Source: Isoetes taiwanensis
Lineage: Eukaryota > Streptophyta > Lycopodiopsida > Isoetales > Isoetaceae
Assembly (NCBI GenBank): GCA_021234155.1
Contig: JAJEKV010000909.1
Coordinates: 1-64,000 of the forward strand
DNA: 64,000 nucleotides
Direction: 5' to 3'
Positions 49,214 to 62,600 of the stretch are shown here, piece by piece; positions within the stretch are counted from its first letter, which is position 1, and each line of letters starts with the position of its first letter. The notes under the pieces were generated by a model. It was given only the letters and a program-made list of their open reading frames with translations. It was not told where the DNA came from and made no database searches. A program made the position numbers and the translations under genes.

Positions 49214-51640
49214 CTTGCTTCGCGTTCTCAAGCTGCATGTGATCGACCCACGTCCCAAGTGCAAAAAGACCAAAACTTCGGCACCCAAAGCGCAAACCTG
49301 CTAGAACACGGCAACTCATAGGGTTTACGTTTGGAGGCTCTATCCTTATCGATTTGACTAGGACCTTGCGCCCGTGTCTTGACATAGAGGGGGTGTTGGC
49401 CTTGAAGCCACGGACCCTAAAACCACCAGGAAGCGGCTGCCCCAAAAGTCCTCTCGAAGGCCACGGCGGGGACGGGCAACCTTCCCTCTCGGGGCATCGT
49501 GATGCATCTACGCCAATGGACTCGAGCGTCGACATTGCCCTTGGGGACCAAGTTTTGTGGCGAAGAAGGCCACCCCTTCTCAAAGCGCCAAACTATCTCA
49601 TGTGCAACACACTTTCGTAGTCAATTGGCCTCTGAGGGTGGGCTGTGAATCTTTGCAATGTAGGGCGTAAGTGTTTCTTTCTTTTGCAAAACTGGCAGGT
49701 GTAACTTGGTCCCTAGAGTAATTTTGCCATTCCGGACGATGTGGCGAAGTCGAATCGCCATTTTGGACCCCCTCACTTAATGTCCGACGACAAAACACTT
49801 TGGTTTCTACTTGTCGCCGCGGGGCCCAGCGGTTTGATATGTTCTCGGGGCCGGATGTTGGATTTTTGGACCTTCGGACCGGACCAGGTTCCTTGAACAA
49901 AGGATTCAGCGGTCGGATCGAGGGCAAGAGATCTGGGAGTGTGGTCTTTAAGCGTCGCCCCCCTGCGGGCTTGGCCCGAGAAAAGCTGTCTCGGGGAAGC
50001 TTTTTTGGGGCTCGCCTCACGGGGTTGAGACTCTCCCCTCTAATGAGGAGGCCTTGCAGCGTCGGCCTTGTTTGACTTGTCCATGAAAGAGTACATCTCA
50101 TTGAGCGGCAACCTCTTCGAACACAGTGCGTGAAGGGAAGCGGGGAAGTGATCACGCTCCATGGCACGATTGAGCTTTGGGCAAGTGTGCCCCATTTCGG
50201 TGGCTTGCCCAACAACGAGGCTGCCGGACCGTTCTAATGCAAACTATTTGATCTAAACCTTATCCAAATTTTTTTTGAAAGTTGGCTGTATGTTGGCGAT
50301 GACTTAGGAAGCTAGGCGACAAAAATCGAAATTTAAGTCAGTTACTACGCATTAATTACGAATTCTGAATGTCTTGCTACTACAAAAAGTGGGCCTTGAC
50401 TTCTAAGCGCCACAACGGGAGGATGCAGGTCCAAACTCCATTCCGTCAGTTCCCCTTGCCGCATTCTCAGCGCATGTGATCGGCCCACGTCCAAGTGCAA
50501 AGACCAAAACTTCGGCACCCAAAGCGCCAAACCCTGCTAGAACACGGATCTCATAGGGTTTACGTTTGAACTCTATCCTTGTCGGATTTGACTAGGACCT
50601 TGGCAGGTGTCTTGGCGTAGAGGGGTGTTGATGCGAGCCACGGACCCTAAAACTACGGGCGGCTTGCCCCAAAAGTCCTCTCCGAAGGCCTGGCGATGGG
50701 CCGGGCGCTTCCCTCTCGGGCCGTGATCTGATCTCTGCCAATGGACTCGGAAGCGTCGACATTGCCCTAGGGACCAAGTTTTGTGGCGAAGGCCACCCCT
50801 TCGAAGAAGCGCCAAACTATCTCATGTCCAACACACTTTCGAGTCAATTGGCCTAGGAGGTGGTTTGTTGAATCTTGCAATGTAGCGTAAGTGTTTCTTT
50901 TTTTTGCAAAAAGCGGTGGTGTAACTTGGTCCCTAGGGTAATTTTGGCATTCAAGCGATGCGGCGTCATTAAGCCATTTGGCGTCGTTAAATGGCGTCGC
51001 TTACAAAACACTTTGGTTTCTATATTGTCGCGGGCGATCGATGCTTACCGGCAATTGGATATGTTCTCCGGACGGATGTTGGATTTTTGGACCTTCTCGG
51101 AGTAGGTTCCTTGAACAAAGGTTCGAATACCGGATAAATGGGTAAAGCGACTCAGGAAGTCTAGTCGGTTTTGCGATTGGTTAAGGGCATCCCGGTTAAG
51201 GGCGTTACGGTTAATTATCGAGCCAAGTCTGCCTTTAGTCTCCTTTTGGGGTCGCCTATATGCATGGGTAATTTGCAAAGACTCTCATTGTGACATGGGG
51301 AGGCCTTGGATGGTCGAGGGCGGCATTGTTTGAGTGGGGCAAGTGTGCCCATGGTAGACTGCCTCAACATTCGAGCTGCGGGGCAAGCGTTGCAAACTAT
51401 TTGATCTAAACCTACTCCAAATTTTTTGAACCCGGTTTTGCCGTATGTTTGGCGATGACGGTTAGGAAGCGTTACAAAAAATCAAATTTAAGTCCAGATA
51501 CTATGCGTTTAACGGCGTCATTTGGCGAATGTCGGGACACTTTGGCAAAAGTGGGCATGACTTAGCAAGCCCGAAAGGCGGCCCAGTCGCGTTCAAACTT
51601 TTTAGTCGTCGTTCCCGGCGTTCTCAACGCATGTGATCGG
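49214..51640. repeat. Satellite units of inner CACTA, right part
   Basis: The unit interrupted at 38874 resumes here and runs to 50287. A second unit spans 50288-51441. A third begins at 51442 and decays after about 200 bp into CGTCGTT-type subterminal sequence. Unit landmarks are the same as in the outer element. Some units contain insertions of GGCGTCATTAAGCCATTTGG type at 50940-51000, where subterminal motif sequence has replaced satellite. Confidence 0.85.
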
Positions 51641-51937
51641 TGGCGTCCCAAGTGCATGTCGACCAAAGCGGCACCCGGATGTGCCCGCGCCCGGATCCGC
51701 GAGGCGGCGTTAAGCGGCGTTTTGTGCCGTTTGGCCGGAACTCTACCGCTTGTCGGATTTGCGCCCTAGGACCATGCCATGCGGGCATGGTGGACCGCGT
51801 CGAGGGGGTGTTGGCGTCGTTGAGCGGCGGATCCCTGAGCAGCGTTCAGGTCGTCAAGCGGCGTTAATCGTCGTTCTCGGCGATTTGGCGACGTTCAACG
51901 ACCTCTAGGCGTCGTTGAAGGTCTATCCCTTGTAGTG
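51480..51937. repeat. Right subterminal repeat region of inner CACTA
   Basis: GC-rich, with CGTCGTTGAGCGGCG, CGTCAAGCGGCG and CGACGTTCAACGACC repeats, ending ...GGCGTCGTTGAAGGTCTATCCCTTGTAGTG in two overlapping blocks (51908-51937). Matches the right end of the outer copy except for three bases (TCG) next to the terminus. Confidence 0.8.
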
Positions 51938-51940
51938 GCC

Positions 51941-54375
51941 AATGGACTCGAGCGTCGACATTGCCCTAGGGACTAAGTTTTGTGGCGAAGCCCACCCCTT
52001 CTCGAAGAAGCGCCAAAGTATCTCATGTGGAACACACTTTCGTAGTCAATTGACCTAGGTGGGCTGGCGAGAATCTTTGCAATGTAGGGCGTAAGTGTTT
52101 TTTCTTTTTGCAAAGCGGCCAGGTGTAACTTGGTCCCTAAGGTAATTTTGGCATTAGGACGATGTGGCGGTCGAATCGCCATTTGAACCTCATAATGTCG
52201 AGCGACAAAACACTTTGGTTTCTACATTTGCCCGCGGGGCGCCAGCGGTTGGATATGTTCTCGGACGGATGTTGGATTTTTGGACCTTCTCGGACCAGGT
52301 TCCTTGAACAAAGGATTCAGCGGTCGGATCACGGGAGCCGAGATCAAGGGAGTGTGGTCTTTAGCGTCGCCCCGTGGAGTCTTTGCCGGGGAAAAGGCTG
52401 CCTCGGGGAAGCTTTTGGGGCTCGCCTCACAGGGGTTGGACTCTCCCCTCTAATGAGGAGGCATTGCAAGTTCGGCCTTGTTTGACTTGGGCAAGTGTGC
52501 GGCTCATTTTGTCAACAACAGTTTTTTTTGCGGGGCCGTTCTAATGCAAACTATTTGATCTAAACCTTATCAAAATTTTTGAAAGATGGCTTGTATGTTG
52601 GCGATGACTTAGGAAGCTAGGCGACAAAAAATCAGAATTTAAGTCCAGGTACTATGCATTAATTACGAATTCACGAATGTCTTGCTCTTTGCAAAGCGGG
52701 CCTTGACTTCTAAGCGCCACAGCGGAGGAGTGCAGGTCCAAACTCCATTCGTCGGTTCCCTTGCCCGGCGTTCTCAAGCGCATGTGATCGGCCACGTCCC
52801 AAGTGCAAAAGACCAAAACTTCGGCACCAAAAGCGCCAAACCACGCTAGAACACGGATCTCATAGGGTTTACGTTTGGAGGCTCTATCCTTGTCGAGTTG
52901 ACTAGGACCTTTGCGTCGTGTCTTGGCGTAGGGGGAGGGTGTTGGCCTTGAGCACGGACCCTAAAACCACGGAGGCGGCTTGCCCCAAAAGTCCTCTCCG
53001 AAGGCCACGGCGACGGACGGGCAACTTCCCTCTCGGGCAGAGTGATCCTGTCTTTGCCAATGGACTCGAGCGTCGACATTGCCCTAGGGACCAAGTTTTG
53101 TGGCGAAGCCCACCCTTCTGAAGAAGCCAAACTATCTCATGTGCAACACACTTTCGTAGTCAATTGGACTAGGAGGTGGGCTGCTTTGAATATTTTGCAA
53201 TGTAGAGGTATTAAGTGTTTCTTTCTTTTTACCAATGGCCAGGTGTAACTTGGTCCCTAGGGTAATTTTGGCATTGAGGGACGATGTGGCGAAGTCGAAT
53301 CGCCATTTCAGAACCTCACTTAATGTCCGACGACAAAACCACTTTGGTTTCTACTGCGTCGCCCGGCGGGGCGCCGTGGTTGGATATATTCTCGGGGCCG
53401 GATGTTGGATTTTTTGGACCTTCGGACCAGGTTCATGAACAAAGGATTCAACGATTGGGATCTGAGGGCGAGATCCGGGAATATGGTCTTTAGCGTCGCC
53501 CCCTCGGCGGGCTTATTTGCCGAGAAAAAAGGCTGCCTCGAGAAGCTTTTGGGGCTCGCCTCTGGGGGTTAGGACTCTCCCTCTAATGAGGGGGCCTTGC
53601 AAGGTCTCGGCCTTGTTTGACTTGGGCAAGTGTGCCATCTCGGCTGCCCAACAACGGGCTGCGGGACCGTTCTAATGCAAACTATTTGATCTAAACCTTA
53701 TCCAAAATTTTTGAAAGTTGGCTTGTATGTTGGCGATGACTTAGGAAGCTAGGTGACAAAAAAATCGAGAATTTAAGTCCGTTACTATGCATTAATTACG
53801 AATTCTGAATGTCTTGCTCGCAAAAGTGGGCCTTGACTTCTAACGCCACAGCGGGGGGAGTCTGGGTCCAAACTCCATTCCGTCGGTTCCCCACCGTTCC
53901 CAGCGTTCTCAATCCCAAGTGCAAATGTGATCGGCCCGCGTCAGCTAGAACACGGCAACTCATAGGGTTTTACGCCGGAGGCTCTATCCTTGTCGATTCG
54001 ACTAGGACCTTCTTGTAGGTGTCTTGGCGTGGGGGGTGTTGACGCCGAGCATGGACCCTAAAACCACGAGGCGGCTTTGCCCCAAAGTCCTCTCCGAAGG
54101 CCACAGCGACCGGACGGGCAACTTCCCCTCCGTAGGTGATTCGCTCGCCAATGGACTCGAGCGTCGACATTGCCCTAGGGACCAAGTTTTGTAGGAGAAG
54201 GCCCCCTTCTCGAAGAAGCCAAACTATCTCATGTCCAACACACCGTAGTCAATTGGCCTGGGAGGTGGTCGTTGAATCTTTTGCCAATGTGGGAAAGTGT
54301 GTCGTTTTTGCAAACTCCGCCAGTGTAACTTGGTCCCTAGGGTAATTTTGGCATTCCAAGCGATAGCGGCGTTAG
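51941..54375. repeat. 1.13-kb satellite array in outer CACTA, right part
   Basis: Completes the unit interrupted at 31303 and continues with units beginning at 52597 and 53727. The last is partial and ends near 54375 in the right subterminal region. Spacing is about 1130 bp. The GACTCTCCC(C)TCTAATGAGG and ACAAAACACTTTGGTTTCTA landmarks are conserved, while many small indels scatter between units. Confidence 0.85.
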
Positions 54376-54937
54376 TATTAATTTTTCCAAAAAAAAAAAA
54401 AGAGTGGTTATGCGTTGCTGCGTGGCGCTCTGGCGACAATGGCGTGGTCAGGGACGATGCCGCCCCACGCCGGCAAAACCTGCCGTACGTCGGATATTCT
54501 AAAGCGTCATTTAACGGCGTCATGTCGATGGCGGGGACACTTTGGCGTGCCCGGCTGGCATGTCGCCAAAGCCCGCCGAACCGGGTCACGCCAGATTTTT
54601 AGTCGTTGTTCAACGGCGCCATGTCGACGCGGGGAGAAACGATGGCGTGCCCGGCGGCATGTCGGAAAGCCACTGCCCGGATGTGCCACGCCCAGATCCA
54701 CGGGCGGCGTTAAGCGGCGTTTTGTGCCGTGTACGACGCGACGCTGCTTGCTGTGGGCGCGCCACACCATGCCACGCAGCATGGTGGACCGCGTCGACCG
54801 CGTGGCGTCATTGAACGACGTTGTGATGCCGTTGAACGACGTCACCGTCGTCAAACGATGTTGTCGTCGTTCCTCGACGATTTGACGTCGTTCAACGACC
54901 TTTAGACGTCGTTGAAGGTCGACTATCCCTTGTAGTG
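54376..54937. repeat. Right subterminal repeat region of outer CACTA
   Basis: Dense palindromic motifs including CGTCATTGAACGACGTTGTG, GCCGTTGAACGACGTCACCG and GACGTCGTTCAACGACC, ending CTATCCCTTGTAGTG. The overlapping Arg/Ala/Thr-rich ORFs on both strands (up to 156 codons) are by-products of this composition. Confidence 0.8.
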
Positions 54938-55320
54938 ATGGCCCACACCAGTACTTGAAAGCGCATATATCTATGAAGAAACGGAGAGCTATTGCCTCCG
55001 TGAGGATGGGGTCCCATCATCTCAGAATTGAAACAGGTCGTTGGACTACAGATGGAGGGCAGAGAATCCCCCGGCATGAGAGAATATGCCAATGTTGCCA
55101 CATGCGGACAATAGAGGATGAGCACATGCTCTGCAAGAGTGTCCGGCATATACGCATATCCGAGCAACACATGCTGATCTTAGATGCTCTGCGGCACCGC
55201 TGCATCAATTGCTGGCATCGCCAATGGTTGCACGTCTCGCATCCTACATTTTGCAAGTCTCTGGTCTGAGAATCCCTCATGGGACAAAGGGATTCAGAGC
55301 CTACTACCAGGGGTTTTTCC
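54938..55320 (+). pseudogene. LINE ORF2, downstream half with C-terminal zinc motif
   Basis: Continuation of the LINE interrupted at 25001. After the duplicated ATG the frame reads PHQYLKAHISMKKRRAIASV, then RMGSHHLRIETGRW, then a Cys/His motif RICQCCHMRTIEDEHMLCKS. This is the 'R.C..C....EDE.H.L..C' zinc segment at the C-terminus of many LINE ORF2 proteins. The reading frame ends at 55269 (CKSLV, stop). The 3' flank to about 55450 is AT-rich and likely LINE 3' UTR; I see no clear poly(A). Confidence 0.88.
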
Positions 55321-55576
55321 TCCCATGTGGGGTTTTTTCATCCCGATGAGTAGGGACACATTGTATAGTAGCATTTTATTTTTGGTGTGGTTTATCCGCT
55401 TTGTAACCGCATGTACCGATCTCATAGTTCAAGTTGGCCTCCGCGGACGTTAAAATATACTTCCTTCCTTCCTATCTAACACAGTTTATGTTTGGTTTTG
55501 TTTGCGCTTCAAAATGATAGGTCTGGTCCAACCATTTAAACCAAATTCGCTCTATGAAGCTGGTGATTGAGCATGG

Positions 55577-55745
55577 TTCACTTTAGTATTTCTTAGGCTA
55601 GGGGACTCTTGTGTTGGATCACATATTTTATAGCTAAGGGCATTGATAAATAGCTCTAAAGCATTAGGGGCAATAATACATTTTATACCATGGATGAAAA
55701 TATGTTCAAGACAATAAAACAATGGTTTATTTAAACCATTGCGAG
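55577..55745. repeat. Dispersed repeat, partner at 23604-23790
   Basis: Same family and orientation as the copy left of the LINE. Here the minus strand is open from 55884 to 55552 (110 codons, NGLNKPLFYCLEHIFIHGIK, APNALELFINALSYKICDPT). The better preservation suggests a coding remnant of an unknown element or multi-copy gene. I cannot name it. Confidence 0.5.
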
Positions 55746-56479
55746 AAGGTGAGAACCTATAAATCGGGTCTTTGCACCATCGAAGAACCTTCGGTACTTT
55801 GTTAGGGCAACGGACCAAATAAGAAGGGCCATAAACGGCTTCAAACTCTAGAAAACTGCGGAATGTTTGGTGGAATCGACACAAAACGGCCCTGCTATTT
55901 TAGACGCCTGTACAAGCCGATCATTGTCGCGTGAGGTTGCCGCGTTAGCGTGAAATGCAAAAGGTTACAATATAGAAATAGGGTCGAATTTTTGTCAGCG
56001 GTGCATTTATATGATGACACGTGGCAAGGCCTACACAACGCGGAATAGTAGTTGGGTACCCTAACCCGGATTACGGGTTTGACCGGTCACTTGTTCTTTT
56101 AAACGGTTCAATAGTTGTTCCAAAGAGGTAATTTTTTGGTTCAATACATGTTAAAATTTAAAACCAACTTCGATTCAAAAGCCTAAATCGGTTTTGAATT
56201 CAAAGATCAAAGCCAACTGCCGGTTTTTAACATTCAAAAGCCCTTTGTAATTTTTACAAACAACACAAATACAACTTTGATTTTCCGAAAAAAAACCGAT
56301 AGCAAAATCTTGTTTTTTTGATTCTTCAAGAAGGCACTAAAAGCGCAAGGATGCTTGGAAACGAAAAAAATAACCGGCATTTAAGCCATGAGAAAGATTC
56401 TAGGAGAAAGGGATAAGTTTCCATTGCCCTCATCTAAAGCTTCAAGGATCGAAGCTTTTCTTCATTTTTCTGCCCTGCT

Positions 56480-57700
56480 ACCTTGCATGCAACTAAAATA
56501 TTTCGACATCCCACTTACATCCCAAAGTGCCTAACCCGCCTTGCATGCAACTAGAAATATTTCCATCATGGGACTTACATCCCAAAAGGACCACCATTTT
56601 TACGAAACTAAGAGTTCGCCTGCCGCTCGCATGCAACTAAAAATATTTCCATATCCGCAAAAAGAAGCGCCATTTTTCTTAAACTAAGAGTTCTCAGTAG
56701 GACTCCGAGCATCAAGAGCAAGATTTGGCCGGCCAGATCCTCCATAACCATCCGCAATGCACCACGATAAGGTTATTAACAAGAAAAAACTTGCATGAGA
56801 AAATGCAAAGAAGTTTGCATAAAAAACTTACGATACCCGGAGAAACATCAAAACTACGCCCGAAATAGGCATGTGGCGGGCCGGCGCCTTCATTACTTCT
56901 TTGAAATAGAGATGTAACTAGCCCATCGCCTTCATTACATGCATGTTTGAAAAGAGATCTTGCCCAATGAAAATTGGCCTTGAGGAGGAGAAGAAAACAA
57001 GGCAAAAGGGAAAAAATTCTCCCCTATTTCTATGTGTGGGGAAGGGCACTTGGTCCCCTTTCGTGGTGGCAAGTGACCGCTCCGTACTTGGTGATCATGG
57101 GACCCCACCATCACCCAAAAGGGTCTAAGTGCCCTTCCCAATATAGAAGCTCATGATACAGAACCGTTTTTGGGCGAGGGGCCTTGTGGATTTGTATGCG
57201 GGTAAGGATTGCAATGCGGAGATAATAAATTTCGAACCAATCAATTTCCCAAGTTGCAAAAAACACCCTCCACGGATCGCGGCTTAGGGCATCCCCATGA
57301 GGAGATCATCACTTCCTTTCCTTGCCATGTCATCAATATCCCGGATGCATTTTTTGATTCCCATTGCCTCAATTAGATAACATAGATCAAGAACATTAGC
57401 ACAAAAAAAACAAGGAAGTGCATGAAAAAAAGACAAATCCAGGACAAAGTTAGAAATCGAATCGACATCCGAATACTTTTGAGATCTGGTTTGTGCCATG
57501 TAAGCAAAGGGCAATGGAAACACTCATTTTCATGTTTGAGTTTGAGTTTGCCACGAAGCATAAGGCGCAAAATCGGGCTAATGGGGATGGGCACACTCAT
57601 TTTTCATGTTTGAGTTTGAGTTTGCCACGAAGCATAAGAAAGTTGCAAAATCAGGCTAATGGGGATGGGCCCCTTAGCTTAACCAAAGTGTGAGCATGCT
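56480..57700. repeat. Short tandem duplications, no recognisable gene
   Basis: At 56485-56690 the phrase TTGCATGCAACTA(A/G)AAATAT(T) then CATCCCACTTACATCCCAAA recurs about three times with a period near 85-105 bp. At 57515-57680 the unit CATGTTTGAGTTTGAGTTTG then CCACGAAGCATAAG ... GCTAATGGGGATGGGC occurs twice (period about 80 bp). ORFs over the latter repeat a peptide and are not genes. The intervals 55890-56480 and 57700-58330 contain nothing I can support. Confidence 0.7.
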
Positions 57701-58535
57701 CATTCAAAAGGTAAAAAAAAAAAACTTAACAGAGGGCATAATGAAGCTATTGCCGTTAGCATTAAGTTACAAAAGAAATAACCTAATAAGCGAATGTGCA
57801 AAAAAAATTATTGTTAGATGCCAAGACATTTTTATTTTGGCATTTTGGCATTATATTCAAAAAAAAAAAAAAATAACTAGATTTAGTGCAAAAAGATTCA
57901 ACTAGTTTTCGTTATGTTAAAATCTTAACAAATAGTCTTGGTACGAACATAAGGGTCTCTTTATAAATAAGCGGCCAGTTGAAAAAAAATTAGCAATCTT
58001 AACTTAACAAGTCTCTTTATAAGTTTAAGAGGCCAGTTGAAAAAATTAACCGACAAACGAGTGCGAAATTAATGACGAGTGCAAAGGACCCTAAATCTGC
58101 CTAACTATAACTTCCATCATATCCAATAGATGTGGCTATGACTTCCATACTATCTAGATGTGTCATTGTCAAGCAAGAACATCGAAATCCCATGTTGACA
58201 TCCTTTCCCAAATCATACACTTAACTACTCTATCCTCACTCCATCCTAAACTATTAAATTTGAACAAAAAAAAAGAAAAAACGTACTAAATGTAAATGGA
58301 CAAAAACAGGATATCTTTATTAGACATTTAAAGAGTGGCAAGAGAAAAACATAGATATAAAAAGCAAGAGAGGATGATCAAGTATGAGGCTCCTCGACTT
58401 CTTGACGAGCAGCAGGAACAAAACCCAAGCCAGGGCGACCCATGGCACTGCGGGGATGCTAGTAGGGAGGCCAAGGGGACCAAACCATGGTCCATATTAT
58501 ATTCGGAAAATTTCTCAATACAAGCGGCGACGCCG

Positions 58536-59284
58536 CTAAGAGCTGATGTGGCCGAGGGGGTCGTTACGGGCCTCAGCGTCTCGGATTCTGCGGGCGTCAC
58601 GCTCGGTAACGACTTTATCGGCAGGCAGATACTGCTTCACATCCTACAAAACAAAAGCACCCGTCAGCCCGATCGAATACCCCGATCGAATACCTCGTTC
58701 AAACCCCGATCGAATACCCCGGTTAAAACGCCGATCGAATACCTACCTTGAGCGCTTCTCCGAGCGTGGCCTTGCTCGAATTCTCGAACAGGTTGAGCGC
58801 GTAGGCAGCCGGGCCGCCCAGAACGCCCGAGGGAACGCCCGTGGCCAGGCTTCGGCGCTCTGAATCGCCCCCACGTCCTTCAGCTCAGGGGCTTGTCCGC
58901 GCCCACTTTTGCCGCCTCCTCCAGTGCCTGCAAGGCGATATCAGTCCCCCATATCAGCCACTAAACCATGACCGGGTTCTTACGTACGTCGCCTATTGTC
59001 TTGGCCTGCAGGTGCTCCGCTCCCTCGCCCGTTTTGTGCAGCGTTTCTGGATGGTGTTGCCATGCTTGTGGATTTGGATGTGGCCTCAGCTCCTCCGCAT
59101 CTTCTGCTTCTGGCCCGTAGTTGGGCTGTTGCCCTGGATGTTGCATCTGCGCCATATCTCTCTTTTCTATCAGCCTTTCGTTTTTCTCCTCCCTTTTAGT
59201 ACCTTCTATCTTCATTGCATGGCCACCACGTTTAATCATAAAACGTGGCATCACCTTCTTAAACTGTTCCTTCATACCCCCCAC
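58536..59284 (-). CDS. Seed maturation protein (SMP domain) LEA-family gene, three exons
   Basis: Exon 1 (59284 or 59155 to 58988) ends AEHLQAKTIGD at donor GAC^GTACGT. Exon 2 (58927-58747) follows acceptor TTGCAG. Exon 3 (58643-58536) follows TTTTGTAG and ends RNDPLGHISS-stop. Introns are 60 and 103 bp. The second is filled with a CCCCGATCGAATA minisatellite. Joined, TIGD|ALEEAAKVGADKP, then VGAIQSAEA, ATGVPSGVLGGPAA, KATLGEALK and DVKQYLPADKVVTERDARRI are the hallmarks of the SMP domain of LEA group D-34 proteins, which accumulate in desiccating seeds or spores. Exon 2 needs two single-base restorations (after DKP near 58885 and after AEA near 58848). Its 181-bp length equals a 183-bp in-phase exon minus two. 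It is either a pseudogene or affected by sequence error. The upstream Met choice is uncertain; from 59155 (MAQMQHPGQQ) it would be about 150 residues. Confidence 0.82.
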
Positions 59285-59639
59285 TCCATTCTAGATTTGC
59301 TGTTTGTGTTCAAAAATGCCATTAGGGCCGTTTCCCATGAGCCCAAAACCAGGTTTTTTTTTTTTTGGGGTCATACGCAGATGTTCCCCACCTCGGTCGA
59401 CCCAACCTCAATTGCAAGTACGAATTTGCGCATTTCTAAATGCCCAAGTCCAAAACTCATGCTCAGGAACTAAGAATCGCATGTTCATAGGAACCGATGC
59501 CCATGTCTTTCAAGATTACCTCACCATCTTGGCTCGAAATTTCAGGTGGTTGGCCACATGGCAAGCTAGCGGTTTCCCATGGGCCTCAAACTGGAGGTTT
59601 CTTTGAGGCAGCCCACCATGTCGGATGTTCAAAGTGAAT

Positions 59640-62600
59640 GCCACACCTTGAGAAAGTGAGGGTTTAGAATCTTAGCGCCTGGGCCTTGAACCTAGTTAAC
59701 AAGGTGGTTTAGAATCTTAACACAGGCCTTGAACCTAGTTAACAAGGTGGCCTATGCAAATGCACTAATGACCTGGTTGCACTAACAAAAGAATATTCCT
59801 AAGATTTCCTAAATTATACTACTTTTGGCATCAACTTTAAAATGCTATATTTTCTCATTTTGTGGTGCCATTTGGGGGGGTGGTCAAAAGTAGAAAATTG
59901 ACATATTTTAAAATAAGATTTTCATTTTAAGGATCAACTAGTAAGCTGGTGCTGATGTTTAAAGACAGCGGGCATAGATACTAATCAACCCTTTTAATTT
60001 GGGATTTTTGGGAACCTTTGGTTGGATTTTAAGTTGATATTCATTTTGGCATGACCTCTATAACAAAGTGGTGCTACATACCTATGATCAAATGACTTGC
60101 CACACGGCGTATGAGGAAACATGAATACTATTCATGCCTTGCGAATTGTATGTTGTGATTTTTTGCAATAATGTCCTATGGGCGGGTTTAGCTACATGTT
60201 AGTAGGCAAAAATACCCAAAAGAAGTGTTTGTTTAATTGGGTTGTTTGTCTAAAAATACAAAAATTAAGTGTTTGTTTTAATTGGGTTGTTTGTCGTAAA
60301 AATACCCAAAGTGTTTATTTAATTAGATTTGTTTATGCGTGTATGCAAAATTATGGCTAAGATCACATATAACTCAAGGTTGATATGCCAAATTGTAAGG
60401 TTTGGATTTATGTAATAGGAATCACATACAAGGGGTATTCAGTAGAGAGCAATTTCCGTGGTATAAGCTAAGGTGCCGCCTGTTGCGAAGTGCTCGTAGA
60501 AATTTGGTGAAGCTCTGTGAGAATACGAGGGATGCACGAGGAAAGTAGATTCCCTTCGTAATGCATCTGGCGAGGTCTGAGCAAGGAAAAATATCTTTAT
60601 GTGACGAGCGGCTATGGCACAAATTTTCCCTTCAATGGCTAGCAAAGGAAGCTGGACTACTCAGGCTTTGATTTACTGGCCGAATGGCGAAATGACATCT
60701 GCATAGATCTATGCTTAGCATGGCCAAATGCTTCTTTCATCTATCAGACTTTTGATGCATAGCGAGGAAAAATGCAGGGAACATAGGGCATGAAGCGTGC
60801 AAAAAAGAAACAAACCTCACGAATAAACAAAACTGAAAGTGATTTCGTAAAGAAAGCTACGGCTTTCCTAAATGAAAGATCTCCAAAACAAAGATCTCAC
60901 GGCTATTACAGCCCTCGACTTTCCTCGATGAATTTGCTCACTTCGAAATTTTATTTCGGCTAGATTTATGTGCTATTAAACTAGATCTCTACCGCTATTC
61001 ATGGAGAAGGCTATTTATGAAGAAGCTATTAAAGCTGAATCTCAAACTATTCAGCTCTCCTTCAAACAACCGTGGTGTGGAAGGCGAAGAGATTTAAAGG
61101 AAGGTGGCGGAAGATTTGAAGGTCGGTTAACTCATACATAGTTAGCCACTGTACAAAATATTGATCTGTCTACAGTGAGGAGGGAGAATTGCTTGGCGGG
61201 ATAAAATGTCTGAGGAGAAAAGCGATGGTGCCGCCTGGGTGTGCATTACATCTTGTTTATGTGGGCATCTTCACGTGCATTAGTGCATATTTGGATTTGT
61301 AACATAGAGAATATGAGCATATGTTTATTGGTATTAAAAGGTGGAACTTAGTTCTTTAATAGTGAACATTTTAATGATGAGTTACTTTCGTTCGAAGGGG
61401 TATGATAATGCAAATTATCATCTATATTCTTGAATAATGTTGCTTTGTAACATAGGGTGATGTTGCTCACATATTTTGGTGCTTTTCTCAGATATATTGT
61501 GCAATTCAAGGTCATATATTTCCATTCACCTCATTGTTCATTTGTTGAATTTTGGCATTGGGCATATAAATAAGCAATGCAATATTGGGAAGTGTCGTAA
61601 AACTCGATTGGCATCTAGATGTTTACCAAATTTTTTGAAGCCCCTTATTGGTATTTGTAAAGTGTATCAAACTATTCAATGGTCTCATGACCTTGTACAT
61701 GCATATTTTTGTAGAAAGTGATGTCTTTGAATAGCCTTTGTCAAATGGGTAACGTATTATCATTCAATGGTTCTTATGCAGGTTATTAAGTTGTAGTGGA
61801 TCCAATTGCAATTTGTTTGGTGGAATAGTCTTGATTACCTAGATTTTATTATTAGTTTGTTGGCGCATACTAAGTTTGTTGTAAGTACAATGAAGTCTAC
61901 ATTATAAAAAGTGGAAATGATTTAACATCCTTTGTACAAATCACACACAAATCAAATGACTTCACGCCAATGGTTTTAGCATTACGATGTTATACCCCTT
62001 CTAGTTGTATAACACTTAAGAAGACTTTGTAATAACAAAATAAACCACCATATTGAAATATGAGCTATGATGAAAGTTCTATTTTCCTTAGCGACACGGA
62101 CAAATAAATTTGTACACTTTTAACGTGGACTTAGAATCTATCCGATTAAAGTTAGTAATGTCTACTCCTCTTTTTAAACGATAGATAAAAGAATGAGAAT
62201 GAGAATGATAAGTAATTGATATAAGTAATTGATATAGAAAAAGTATAGGCCATGTCCTAAAGTTTTAGAAAGATAAGTCAGGCTAGATTTCTTATGGAAG
62301 TAGTCACCTTAGTGATCAATCTGTGGTCGGGGAAATTAATGTTGGGCTCAACATGAATATTACCTTTAAACCATATAAGATTAACAAATCATTAAATAAT
62401 AAGCATAAAGGCCCAAATATCGTATAAATCATTATCCCTTAGAATAGCTACATAATCAAACCCATATGTCTTGTAGACCTAGAATTGGAAACAAGCTTTT
62501 ATCACTGGTAACAACCCAAAAATAATAGCACAACTGACAATATGTATTTGGGCGAGGAATTTCCAGGAGTTTTGCTTTTTGGAACATCACCGTCTATTCG

